A stretch of DNA of 34,410 bases. Source: Spirochaetaceae bacterium (GTDB lineage Bacteria > Spirochaetota > Spirochaetia > DSM-27196 > SLAA01). Within the stretch, counting starts at the first letter, position 1. Every line of letters begins with the position of its first letter. The stretch lies in NCBI GenBank assembly GCA_003552185.1, contig PUOW01000456.1, positions 1-34,410 on the forward strand, given 5' to 3'. Below the pieces are notes generated by a model, which ran no database searches, had not been told where the DNA came from, and saw only the letters and a list, made by a program, of their open reading frames with translations. Below, piece by piece: positions 1-7,308 of the stretch. Both the position numbers and the translations under genes were made by a program.

Positions 1-172
1 CCCGGCGGTGCCCCGGCTATGAGGCGACGGTGATTGTTAGCTGGGCCCGGAGGTGATATAGTGAAGCGCAAAGGTGAATGCGTGACTATGGGCTCTTGCT
101 CACGGTCGCGATATCGTGCGCAGCGCCTCTCGGAGATTCGGCCAAAGCAAAAAAAAGGAATCAACCCGCACC
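1..172. other. upstream flank of the first kinase gene
   Basis: No complete gene is recognisable here. One + frame is open from the window edge to a TGA at 54-56 and would encode a 17-residue tail (last residues VIVSWARR). It could be the end of a gene outside the window, but it is too short to call. The A-rich run at 149-156 followed by AGGA (156-159) lies 13 nt before the kinase ATG and is its only ribosome-site candidate. I see no convincing promoter. Confidence 0.3.
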
Positions 173-2422
173 ATGAACGCACTTGCGCTCGTAGCGTATA
201 CCTTAACTCTCGCGTTCAGCGCATTGGGCGTGTACGCGCTCCATCAGAACGCTTACTCGATGCAAAACCGGCTGTTTGCAACGGTGTGCGGACTCATGGC
301 GCTCGCCAACGGGATGCATGTGCTGTTCTACGAGGCCGATACCGCCGAGTCGGCGATGCAGCTCTACCGGGTGGCGCATGTCTTCGTGGTGCTCACCCCG
401 CCGGTGCTGGCGCTGTACCTGCTGCGTTTGGCCGAGCGCGCTGAGCTAACACGACGCGTAACGGTGCAACTCGCGTTGTGGGCCCCCACCGCGGCGTTCA
501 TCGCTCTGTTTCTGGTATTCGATATCGGCTTTCCGTACCGGAGTTTCGTCTTGACGGTTCGGGGCTGGGTAGGCATTCATACCGCTCACCCGGTATCGGT
601 TGCGTACTCGGTTTTCGCTTTGGGTGCGATGTTGATACCGGCGTTTATCCTCAGCCGCTTTACTCAGCACCGCAACCGCACGATCACACGATACGCGCAT
701 ATTGTGTTCGGTACCTTGCTGTTGGTGGGGCTCGGCGCCACCGCGCTTGAGTACATCGCGCTCACGGTGCCTCCCATGTTCCCGGTCGCGCTCTCCCCGG
801 CAGCGGCCGTGATCTGGGTGGTGGTCGTGAAGTACCGCGTGCTCCGGGTGTCGCTTCAGACTGCCGCCGACGTGGTGCTCGGCAACCTCAACGTCGCCGC
901 GATCGTGCTCGATGAACGATTTCGCATTCGCGATCTTAACCCAGCTGGTGAGCGGTTGCTGAACACGCGCGGCTCGTACGCGTACGGCACCCCGATCGAG
1001 AGTTTTATCATTCCGCCGCACCGAGACGCCTTCATCGAACAGTTGGTGAGCGGGAGGGGCGCCCCGCACGGAAGCCCGGCCGAGTTTCAATTGATGCGCT
1101 CCGATATGTGTTTCCCGGTGGTGTGTTCCTCCGCGGTCCTTCTCTCGAGTCGTGACGACGTTATCGGATACGCGTGCCTGCTCGCCGATAACCGAGAACG
1201 CCGTGCGATAGAGATGCGGCTTCAAAGCGCGTTACGACGCGCAGACCGTGCGAATGAAGCGAAGAGTGAGTTCATCGCGAGTCTCAGCCACGAGATTCGA
1301 ACGCCCTTGAACGCTATCCTCGGATCTACCGAGCTTCTGCTGGAGGCCGACTCGATCGAGGCCTCGGCAGCGAGGGAGCACGCGCGAACGGTGCGCGCCG
1401 CTACCGATGCGGCGCTCGAGATCGTCAACGACATTCTCGATTTGGCCAAGATCGAGGCAGGGCACGCCGAGTTGCGTCAGGAGGAGTTCGACCTCACCGA
1501 GGTGCTCGAGAACATCGAGCAGGTGTTTCGGGCGCAGTCTGAAGGCAAGGGAATTGCGTTTCGGATCGATCTTGCCGAGGACCTGCCTCGTGTCGTGCTC
1601 GGCGACCGCACCCGGGTTCGACAGGTGCTGTACAATCTCGTTTCGAACGCGGTCAAGTATACCGCGCGGGGCGAAATCACGGTCTCGGTCGCGCGCGCCG
1701 CAGACAGCGGGTCGGCGCAGGTATGTTTTACGGTTCGTGACACCGGCATCGGAATCCCCTCCGCGAGCCTCCCAACGCTGTTCGATCCGTTTTTCCAGGT
1801 AGAGGGGCGCCACGGGGTCGGCCCGGCGCGTACCTCATCGCGCGGTCACCAAGGCAGCGGACTCGGCCTTTCGATTACTCGTGGGCTGGTGACGCGCATG
1901 GGGGGGCGCATTCAGGTCAACAGCGAGGAGAACCGCGGGAGCGAGTTCCGGGTCTTGATACCGCTACCGCCGGCCGACACCAGGCCGGGCGACTCGGTTG
2001 AGACCGAGAGAGCGCGCAGCGGGCGAGAACCCGGCGAGTTACGAGCGGGGGTTCGGGTGCTTCTGGTTGAGGACGATACGCTCAACCGGCGAGTTGTGGC
2101 TCGACAACTCGAGAGCCTGGGATGCGTCGTCGAGACTGCCGGCGACGGGCGCGAGGTGCTCGCGCGCGACGACCTTGCCGGCTTCGAGATCGTGTTGATG
2201 GATCTGCAGATGCCGCAGATAGGGGGAGTCGAGACCGCGCGCAGGCTTTCTCAGCGAGGTGCTGCGCTGCCTCCGATCGTGGCGCTGAGCGGAGCGGGTC
2301 TGGAGCAGGACGTTCGAGACGCATTGGCCGCCGGAATGGTCGACTACGTGACCAAGCCGGTTACCTCAGAGAAGCTCAAAGACACGATCGTTCGTTGGAT
2401 AGGCGCCGAGGACGGTGGGTGA
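173..2422 (+). CDS. 7TM hybrid sensor histidine kinase with PAS and receiver domains
   Basis: A 749-residue membrane-bound hybrid kinase. Residues 1-222 contain seven hydrophobic segments, matching the N-terminal 7TM module of histidine kinases. A PAS-like domain follows at about 225-335. The HisKA helix carries the H-box SLSHEIRTPLN with phospho-acceptor His373. The ATPase domain shows an N-box (LYNLVSNAVKYT), G1 (DTGIGIP), F-box (FDPFF) and G2 (GSGLGLSI). The C-terminal receiver has LLVEDD, acceptor Asp677 in LMDLQMP, and Lys728 in VTKP. All catalytic parts are intact, so a phosphorelay from sensor to receiver is expected, presumably on to a separate Hpt protein and output regulator. I chose ATG 173 over the in-frame upstream ATG at 116 because the hydrophobic segment begins right after it. 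The ligand is unknown and no partner regulator is adjacent. It converges on yqgE with a 7-nt gap. Confidence 0.93.
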   Translation: MNALALVAYTLTLAFSALGVYALHQNAYSMQNRLFATVCGLMALANGMHVLFYEADTAESAMQLYRVAHVFVVLTPPVLALYLLRLAERAELTRRVTVQLALWAPTAAFIALFLVFDIGFPYRSFVLTVRGWVGIHTAHPVSVAYSVFALGAMLIPAFILSRFTQHRNRTITRYAHIVFGTLLLVGLGATALEYIALTVPPMFPVALSPAAAVIWVVVVKYRVLRVSLQTAADVVLGNLNVAAIVLDERFRIRDLNPAGERLLNTRGSYAYGTPIESFIIPPHRDAFIEQLVSGRGAPHGSPAEFQLMRSDMCFPVVCSSAVLLSSRDDVIGYACLLADNRERRAIEMRLQSALRRADRANEAKSEFIASLSHEIRTPLNAILGSTELLLEADSIEASAAREHARTVRAATDAALEIVNDILDLAKIEAGHAELRQEEFDLTEVLENIEQVFRAQSEGKGIAFRIDLAEDLPRVVLGDRTRVRQVLYNLVSNAVKYTARGEITVSVARAADSGSAQVCFTVRDTGIGIPSASLPTLFDPFFQVEGRHGVGPARTSSRGHQGSGLGLSITRGLVTRMGGRIQVNSEENRGSEFRVLIPLPPADTRPGDSVETERARSGREPGELRAGVRVLLVEDDTLNRRVVARQLESLGCVVETAGDGREVLARDDLAGFEIVLMDLQMPQIGGVETARRLSQRGAALPPIVALSGAGLEQDVRDALAAGMVDYVTKPVTSEKLKDTIVRWIGAEDGG

Positions 2423-2429
2423 GACCGGC

Positions 2430-3059
2430 CTAGTTCATCGACGGCATGTACCCGGTATCGGCGACGATGCGGTAGAACGCGCCTTTTTCGCCGAGTGCAT
2501 CCTTCCACCCCGCTTCGGGATTGGGATGAAACACGATCCCCGCATTGGCCGGATGAACAAACCAGGCATCCTGTTGCAGCTCGGTCTCCAGCTGGCCGGG
2601 CCCCCAGCCGGAGTAGCCGGCATAGATGCGGAACGGAGGGCGCTGTGCCGCCGGCAGACCGGCCCACGCCGAGCCGAGGTACTCTACCAGCGGTTCGGTA
2701 GCGGGCTCGAACACCACGCCTTCGGCGGGATGGGTGGCGTGTTCCGAAGCACGGTATCCCGGAAGTTCCGCGTGCAACACGAATAAGTACTCTTGCTGTA
2801 GTGGACCTCCGATCTGAACCAGGATGTCCTGAGCCGGGCTGTCCTCGAGTTCGGTAAGGAGCGTCCCGAGACGAACGTCGGATTGACGGTTTACGACCAA
2901 CCCGAACGCACCGTCGGCGTTGTGCTCAACGATCAAGACCACGGTGCGATAGAAATTAGGGTCGCTCAGATCGGTGCTGGAGATCAGAAAGTAGCCCGCC
3001 AGATTCTCGGGAAACGAACGGCCGCTCGGGTTTTCGGCGTTACGGTCGTCTTTGCTCAT
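2430..3059 (-). CDS. yqgE: YqgE/AlgH family protein (DUF179)
   Basis: A 209-residue member of the YqgE/AlgH family, widespread in bacteria but with no firmly assigned molecular function. The diagnostic core is clear: NLAGYFLISSTDLSDPNF near the N-terminus, then VVLIVEHN and GAFGLVVNR, a GGP motif mid-protein, and IYAGYSGWGPGQLE followed by AWFVHP near the C-terminus. The usual length is about 185-200 residues; the extra part is a charged N-terminal tail of about 15 residues. The ATG at 3059 is preferred over an upstream in-frame start at 3104 because the longer version would run through the promoter at 3069-3098. It lies downstream of hemB on the same strand with a 105-nt gap and its own likely promoter, so it is probably expressed at least partly independently. 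Confidence 0.93.
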   Translation of the reverse strand: MSKDDRNAENPSGRSFPENLAGYFLISSTDLSDPNFYRTVVLIVEHNADGAFGLVVNRQSDVRLGTLLTELEDSPAQDILVQIGGPLQQEYLFVLHAELPGYRASEHATHPAEGVVFEPATEPLVEYLGSAWAGLPAAQRPPFRIYAGYSGWGPGQLETELQQDAWFVHPANAGIVFHPNPEAGWKDALGEKGAFYRIVADTGYMPSMN

Positions 3060-3068
3060 ACCGCTCTC

Positions 3069-3098
3069 AGTATACGACGCCGGAAAGCGCGGACGCAA
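3069..3098 (-). promoter_or_regulatory. predicted promoter of yqgE
   Basis: Reading the minus strand, TTGCGT (3093-3098), an 18-nt spacer and TATACT (3069-3074). Only nine bases (GAGAGCGGT) separate the -10 box from the ATG at 3059, so a normal start site gives a leader of about 3 nt. The GAGAG could act as a weak ribosome site only if transcription begins earlier. Confidence 0.55.
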
Positions 3099-3164
3099 CC
3101 TCAACCTGCGCCGAATCCTGCTCCGGGCCTGCGCCCGGGCGGGTGCGCACGGGGCTGCCGGTCG

Positions 3165-4205
3165 TCAATCTGCTCCCGAGTGCCGGTCGCGCATCTTGCG
3201 TGCGAGCTCGTAGGCTGCGTATGTAACGATAAGGTCGGCACCGGCGCGTTTGATTGCGGTCATCACTTCCCACTGCGCCGCGCTTCCGTCGAGTCTGCCG
3301 TGTTCATCGGCGCTCTTCACCATGCTGTACTCGCCGCTGACGTTATAGGCGGCGAGGGGCAGTTCCGGGAAGCGTTGTTTGATGCGATAGATGACGTCGA
3401 GGTACGCGAGGGCGGGTTTGACCATCAGAAAGTCGGCGCCTTCGCGCCTGTCGAGATCGGCTTCTCGGAGCGCTTCGGCGGCATTGGCCGGATCCATTTG
3501 GTGTGTTCTACGGTCGCCAAACCGGGGCGCGCCGTCGGCTGCATCGCGAAACGGCCCGTAAAACGCAGACGCGTACTTCACCGCGTACGACATGACGCTG
3601 CGGTCCTGGAAACCGCCGGCGTCGAGCGCGGTTCGTATCGCCGCAACCATACCGTCGATCATGCCCGAGGGCGCCACAATGTCTGCGCCGGCCTCGGCAT
3701 GCGAGACCGCGATGCGCTGCAAGAGCTCGAGCGTGTCGTCGTTGAGGACGTAATCGTATGGCAAACCGCGCAGCGGCTCCGGCGCCCGATCGCGGTTCAA
3801 GACGCCGCAGTGCCCATGGTCGGTATACTCACAGAGGCAGACATCGGTAATGACCACGAGCTCGGGACAGCGTCGCTTGATCGCGGAAACGGCTTGCTGC
3901 ACCACACCGTCCTCGGCGTAGCTCCCGCTTCCGAATGCGTCTTTCTCGCCGGGAATACCAAACAACAGCACCGCCGGCACCCCGAGCTCATACGCTGCAG
4001 CGGCGTGTGCGGCGGCGTCGAGCGGTGCGCGCCGCGCAACCCCCGGCATCGAGTCCACAGGCAGCTCGCGATCGAGCCCTTCCTGCACGAACAGGGGATA
4101 TATGAGATCGCTCGGGCGAAGCTCGGTTTCGCGAACCATGTCTCGGACGGTGGCGCTGCGACGCAGGCGCCGTGGTCGTTCGGGAGTATCCGGTGCGTAT
4201 CCCAT
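3165..4205 (-). CDS. hemB: delta-aminolevulinic acid dehydratase (porphobilinogen synthase)
   Basis: HemB condenses two molecules of 5-aminolevulinate to porphobilinogen in cytoplasmic tetrapyrrole synthesis. At 346 residues it is slightly longer than typical (about 325-340). Both active-site lysines are visible: Lys210 in the motif VKYASAFYGPFR and the Schiff-base Lys263 in LMVKPALAYLD. The metal loop DVCLCEYTDHGHCG has three cysteines (Cys123, Cys125, Cys133), the signature of zinc-type enzymes as opposed to the Asp-rich magnesium type. The ATG at 4205 is fixed by a strong AGGAGG seven bases upstream on the minus strand; a longer open frame to 4457 lacks conserved sequence. No other haem genes are in the window, so pathway completeness cannot be judged. 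Its presence suggests tetrapyrrole synthesis, since many host-associated spirochaetes lack it. Confidence 0.96.
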   Translation of the reverse strand: MGYAPDTPERPRRLRRSATVRDMVRETELRPSDLIYPLFVQEGLDRELPVDSMPGVARRAPLDAAAHAAAAYELGVPAVLLFGIPGEKDAFGSGSYAEDGVVQQAVSAIKRRCPELVVITDVCLCEYTDHGHCGVLNRDRAPEPLRGLPYDYVLNDDTLELLQRIAVSHAEAGADIVAPSGMIDGMVAAIRTALDAGGFQDRSVMSYAVKYASAFYGPFRDAADGAPRFGDRRTHQMDPANAAEALREADLDRREGADFLMVKPALAYLDVIYRIKQRFPELPLAAYNVSGEYSMVKSADEHGRLDGSAAQWEVMTAIKRAGADLIVTYAAYELARKMRDRHSGAD

Positions 4206-4471
4206 GGGAGCCTCCTGACGGTGAGAGATTGGGGTGCTCGAGCCGCATGGGCTGCATGGGCGCACGGGCGCATTCGCGGATGGGCGCCTGGGGCGCCTGG
4301 GAGGCCCGAGCCGCTCCCGAGGTCTTTTGTACCACAGAACTCCGCCGAGCTCAAACCCGGCACCGGCTACGAACCGCCGACGCACCGTCGGGCGTTGCCG
4401 GCGGGCGACTTCGTCGGGCGATGTGGCGCACGTGACGAACGAGGCGAACTGTGACATAGTATGGGGTACCT
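4206..4471. other. divergent intergenic region, hemB / PrcB-like lipoprotein
   Basis: This 266-nt region separates two divergent genes. It holds the hemB Shine-Dalgarno and a cluster of four GGGCGC hexamers at 4258, 4266, 4282 and 4291, next to a GCATGGGC direct repeat near 4245-4260. A weak promoter toward the lipoprotein may be GTGACG (4432-4437), 16 nt, CATAGT (4454-4459), again only 12 nt from its ATG. I see no clear promoter for hemB and no riboswitch fold. Confidence 0.35.
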
Positions 4472-4978
4472 ATGAAGTCGTTTTTTGTAGCCGCGGCCGT
4501 GTTGTTTGTTGCGGGTTGCGTCGCAGCCGACGGTCAAACCGGTAATGCGCCGCGTGGTGAACAGCATAATAGATCCGGAGACGCAGTGGAGTTTGAGACC
4601 TTAGAGCGAGGTAGCAACGCGGGCTACGATGAGCCGTGGTGCACGGTGGTGCGCTCGCATGAGGAGTTTGAAGCGCTATGGGATCGCCTCCATAGGCGAA
4701 GAACGCCGAAGCCGCAACCGCCCGAGCTCTCGTTCGAGGAGGGTGTGGTGATCGGGGCGTTCATGGGGCGTAGACCGACCGGCGGCTACGCGATCGAGGT
4801 GAGCTCTATCGTCCATAGCGGTGATGAGCTGGTCGTGGAGATAACCCGCCGCGAACCCGGTCCGGACGAGATCGTAACGCAGGCGCTGACCTCGCCCTAC
4901 CATGTAGTGTGGGTCGAGCTCGGCGATCCCGAGGTAGCGGTTCGGTTTCTCGACTGCCCGAAACAACCCGGTTCGTAA
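4472..4978 (+). CDS. PrcB-like C-terminal domain lipoprotein
   Basis: A 168-residue predicted lipoprotein. A short positive start and hydrophobic stretch end in the lipobox VAGC (Cys16), followed by a polar linker. From about residue 55 to the end it resembles the PrcB C-terminal domain: FEEGVVIGAFMG, then GGYAIEV, alternating strands around residues 112-122, and a closing PYHVVWV strand. In Treponema denticola PrcB is a lipoprotein accessory to the dentilisin protease complex, but this domain also occurs in many unrelated lipoproteins, so I infer only surface or periplasmic location and fold. No protease gene is adjacent. There is no clear Shine-Dalgarno. The radical SAM gene follows 12 nt later, so the two may be co-transcribed although their products act in different compartments. 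Confidence 0.75.
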   Translation: MKSFFVAAAVLFVAGCVAADGQTGNAPRGEQHNRSGDAVEFETLERGSNAGYDEPWCTVVRSHEEFEALWDRLHRRRTPKPQPPELSFEEGVVIGAFMGRRPTGGYAIEVSSIVHSGDELVVEITRREPGPDEIVTQALTSPYHVVWVELGDPEVAVRFLDCPKQPGS

Positions 4979-4990
4979 CGCCCGTCCGCT

Positions 4991-5980
4991 ATGAGCACGC
5001 CGTTTCCCGAACGGGTAACCGAGTACTACGCGGCGCTTGCCCGTAGGCGCGATCCTGCCTGCGATCCCATCGCTGCACAGTTTGTCCCTCAGCCGAGCGA
5101 GACCGATAGGGCTCCGGCCGAGACCGATGATCCGCTACAGGATCACCGATACGCACCGCTCGATCGCCTGGTACACCGCTACACCGACCGAGCGTTGATT
5201 CTTACCACCGACCGGTGTGCGGTCTACTGCCGGCATTGTTTTCGCCGGCACTTCACCGAGCGCGGCTCCGGGGCGATCAGCGAGGAGCAACTGAACGCGA
5301 TTCTGGAGTACCTTGCGCGGCAACCTCAGGTTACCGAGCTTCTGCTCTCGGGTGGCGATCCGTTGACGATTGAGCCGGAACGGTTTGAGGCCATTCTGGA
5401 ACGGCTCTATCGTGTGAACGCGTCGTATATCGTGCGCGTCTGTACGCGAGTGCCGGTCGTGATGCCGAGTCGGGTAGATGAGCGTCTCGCCGCCGCACTC
5501 GGGCGCCGGGAGGGGTTGTGGCTCGTGACGCAGGTAAACCATCCGCGCGAGCTTACTCCTGACTGCGCCGCCGCTCTGCGTCGGCTGCAACGGCACGGGG
5601 TTCCGGTGCTGAATCAGAGCGTGTTGCTCCGCGGTGTCAACGACGACCTCGAAACGCTCACTGCGCTGTTCAAGGGGTTGCTGCAGCTGCGTGTAAAGCC
5701 GTACTACCTGTTTCAGGCCGACCTCGCGGCCGGTACGCGTCATTTGCGGGTCTCGATCGAGGAGGGGCTGGAACTGATGCGCCGGCTGCGGATGCGCGTC
5801 TCGGGGCCGGCGTTGCCGGTGTACGCGCTCGATCAACCGGGGGCCGGCGGGAAACTGAACCTCGAGATCGCGTTTCACGGCATCGAGGGAGAGAGCTACA
5901 TCCTGCGCGACGGGGAGGGGCGCGAGTATCGCTACCCGAGGGAGCTGCCGTCCGCGGTGTACCCGAGTTCCGAGTTGTGA
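4991..5980 (+). CDS. kamA: KamA/EpmB-type lysine 2,3-aminomutase (radical SAM, PLP)
   Basis: A 329-residue radical SAM enzyme of the lysine 2,3-aminomutase family. The iron-sulfur cysteines are Cys76, Cys80 and Cys83 in CAVYCRHC, followed by the SAM-contact motif LLSGGDPL. PLP Lys288 sits in DQPGAGGK. The two acidic residues that hold the lysine side-chain amine in clostridial KamA appear conserved as Asp244 (ADLAAG) and Asp281, arguing for lysine rather than glutamate as substrate. It is closer in length to EpmB (about 340 residues) than to free-lysine KamA (about 415), because the C-terminal extension is missing. It may therefore make beta-lysine on elongation factor P, or free beta-lysine as an osmolyte; the sequence does not decide. 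No ribosome site is visible before the ATG. Its last 49 bases overlap the convergent thioesterase gene. Confidence 0.88.
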   Translation: MSTPFPERVTEYYAALARRRDPACDPIAAQFVPQPSETDRAPAETDDPLQDHRYAPLDRLVHRYTDRALILTTDRCAVYCRHCFRRHFTERGSGAISEEQLNAILEYLARQPQVTELLLSGGDPLTIEPERFEAILERLYRVNASYIVRVCTRVPVVMPSRVDERLAAALGRREGLWLVTQVNHPRELTPDCAAALRRLQRHGVPVLNQSVLLRGVNDDLETLTALFKGLLQLRVKPYYLFQADLAAGTRHLRVSIEEGLELMRRLRMRVSGPALPVYALDQPGAGGKLNLEIAFHGIEGESYILRDGEGREYRYPRELPSAVYPSSEL

Positions 5981-6387
5981 TCGGCAGTGGTGAGCCGGCT
6001 GCGTAGCCAATCCGGCACGCGGGTCGGGCGGCCGGACCTCGAGTCTACCGTCACCATCACGGTTTCGGCCCGGGCATACTCGGTGCCGTCGCGGTCGCAG
6101 AGCCGATAGCCGAGCCGAAAACTGCTGCTTCGAAGCTCCTCGAGATGCAGCTCGATGTAGATCCGGTCGAGCAGCGGGATCGGACGCTTGTACTCGCACT
6201 CGGCGCGTTTTACCAAGTACAACGGCTCGTCATCCTGAGGCTCAACCGTGAAGTGTTCTCCGAGAAACCGCACTCGTGCGACCTCTAGGTAGTTGAATAC
6301 GACGGCGTTGTTCACATGTCCGTAAGCGTCGAGATCGCGAAACCTCATCTCGATCCCGACGCGGTAGAGCGGCTCAGCTGTTTCCAT
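5932..6387 (-). CDS. acyl-CoA thioesterase, 4HBT hotdog fold
   Basis: A 151-residue hotdog-fold thioesterase of the 4-hydroxybenzoyl-CoA thioesterase / YbgC group, expected to hydrolyse acyl-CoA thioesters in the cytoplasm. The active-site stretch FRDLDAYGHVNNAVVFNYLE is at residues 16-35, with Asp20 as the likely catalytic acid and the conserved GHVNN turn. The helix continues into EVARVRFL as in the family, and the rest is alternating strands (CEYKRPIPLLDRIYIELHLEE). The exact substrate cannot be told from sequence. The ATG at 6387 follows a GGAG about ten bases upstream. The gene starts 15 nt after the msrA stop on the same strand, so the two are probably one operon. Its C-terminal 16 codons overlap the opposite-strand end of the aminomutase gene. 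Confidence 0.88.
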   Translation of the reverse strand: METAEPLYRVGIEMRFRDLDAYGHVNNAVVFNYLEVARVRFLGEHFTVEPQDDEPLYLVKRAECEYKRPIPLLDRIYIELHLEELRSSSFRLGYRLCDRDGTEYARAETVMVTVDSRSGRPTRVPDWLRSRLTTADHNSELGYTADGSSLG

Positions 6388-6402
6388 ACCCCATTGCTCC
6401 GT

Positions 6403-7200
6403 TCAAGGCTCGAAATCTCTCCAGAGTTCGGCTAAGCGCGGGTCGCGACCGCAACGCGAGCGGTAGAAGTTGTAGCGCACAGGGTTTCTTCGGGCATACC
6501 CTTGGTGGTACTGCTCGGCCGGATAGAACTCCTCGTACTCCCGAATCTCGGTGACGATAGGCGCATCGAACCTGCCGGACTCATCGAGCCGGCGCTTGTA
6601 TTCCTCGGCGATGCTGCGCTGTTCGTCGTTGTGATAGAAGATTGCGCTTCGATAGATCTCCCCACGGTCGCAGAACTGCCCCCCGTCGTCGAGAGGGTCG
6701 ACATTCACCCAGTAGATATCGAGGATTTCAGAATAGCTTATCAGCTCAGGATCGTAAATGAGCTGCACCACCTCGATGTGACCCGTTCCGCCGGCGGTCA
6801 CCTGACGATACCGAGGGTGCTCGAGATCGCCTCCACTGAAGCCGGAGGTGATCTCGATGATACCTTCGAGTTCCTCATACGGAGGCTCCATGCACCAGAA
6901 ACAGCCCCCGGCGAGTGTAGCGGCTTCGTAGCCGAGTTCGGCGGCCTCATCGGCGGTCATGTAGTTGATCTCGAGCGGCACTTGACCGGAATGCACCGTA
7001 ATGTTTCGCTCGCGCTCCTCGTCGCCGGCCGCGGGATCGGCGCTTTCGGAGCGGGTTTCCGCTCCTCCCGCGCCCCAGGCCGGAGCCCCGACGCCGAACA
7101 AGGCCGCGATCATCACCAGAGCCACGATCGCACGAAGAAACGCAGCGCGAGTGTCGTCGAACAGCGAATACGAGCAGGTATATGAGGGGGTATGAGACAT
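6403..7200 (-). CDS. msrA: exported peptide-methionine (S)-S-oxide reductase MsrA
   Basis: MsrA repairs oxidised methionine in proteins. This 265-residue form has a hydrophobic segment (about residues 18-43, ending GAPAWG) followed by a polar linker, consistent with secretion to the periplasm. The catalytic motif is GGCFWC with nucleophile Cys100, then SGFSGGD and GHIEVVQ. The C-terminal QYHQGYARRNP and a cysteine in YRSRCGRD (Cys250) are candidates for the resolving step. The hydrophobic domain 20-40 could also act as a membrane anchor. ATG 7200 is set by AAGGAAGG on the minus strand; a longer frame to 7239 is less likely. A periplasmic MsrA needs an electron donor from across the membrane, and none is encoded here. 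The leader contains two dyads (7227-7241 and 7256-7275). Confidence 0.93.
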   Translation of the reverse strand: MSHTPSYTCSYSLFDDTRAAFLRAIVALVMIAALFGVGAPAWGAGGAETRSESADPAAGDEERERNITVHSGQVPLEINYMTADEAAELGYEAATLAGGCFWCMEPPYEELEGIIEITSGFSGGDLEHPRYRQVTAGGTGHIEVVQLIYDPELISYSEILDIYWVNVDPLDDGGQFCDRGEIYRSAIFYHNDEQRSIAEEYKRRLDESGRFDAPIVTEIREYEEFYPAEQYHQGYARRNPVRYNFYRSRCGRDPRLAELWRDFEP

Positions 7201-7226
7201 GGTATCCCTTCCTTTTTCGTTCGCAT

Positions 7227-7275
7227 GCGTGCGGCGCACGCGGTGCGAAGCATGTTTTGCTAAAATATAAGCAAA
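7227..7275 (-). promoter_or_regulatory. two dyad symmetries upstream of msrA
   Basis: Two perfect inverted repeats lie between the esterase stop and the msrA start. The proximal one is GCGTGCG-G-CGCACGC (7227-7241). The distal one is TTTGCT-AAAATATA-AGCAAA (7256-7275), the most AT-rich stretch nearby. The distal dyad could be an operator with a promoter -10 inside it (TATATT on the minus strand); the proximal one could be a leader hairpin or a second operator. No regulator gene is adjacent. Confidence 0.4.
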
Positions 7276-7308
7276 GCAGTCATGAAAAGGCGAGATCGAT
7301 TCGGCGCG

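Noticed and set aside
34-444. 136-codon + frame at the left end
   Set aside because: It overlaps the start of the kinase in another frame and shows no conserved sequence.
2883-4454. 523-codon + strand open frame opposite hemB
   Set aside because: It is the shadow of hemB, which has all catalytic residues and a strong ribosome site. The + frame shows no recognisable motif and is Arg/Val-rich, as expected from GC-rich antisense.
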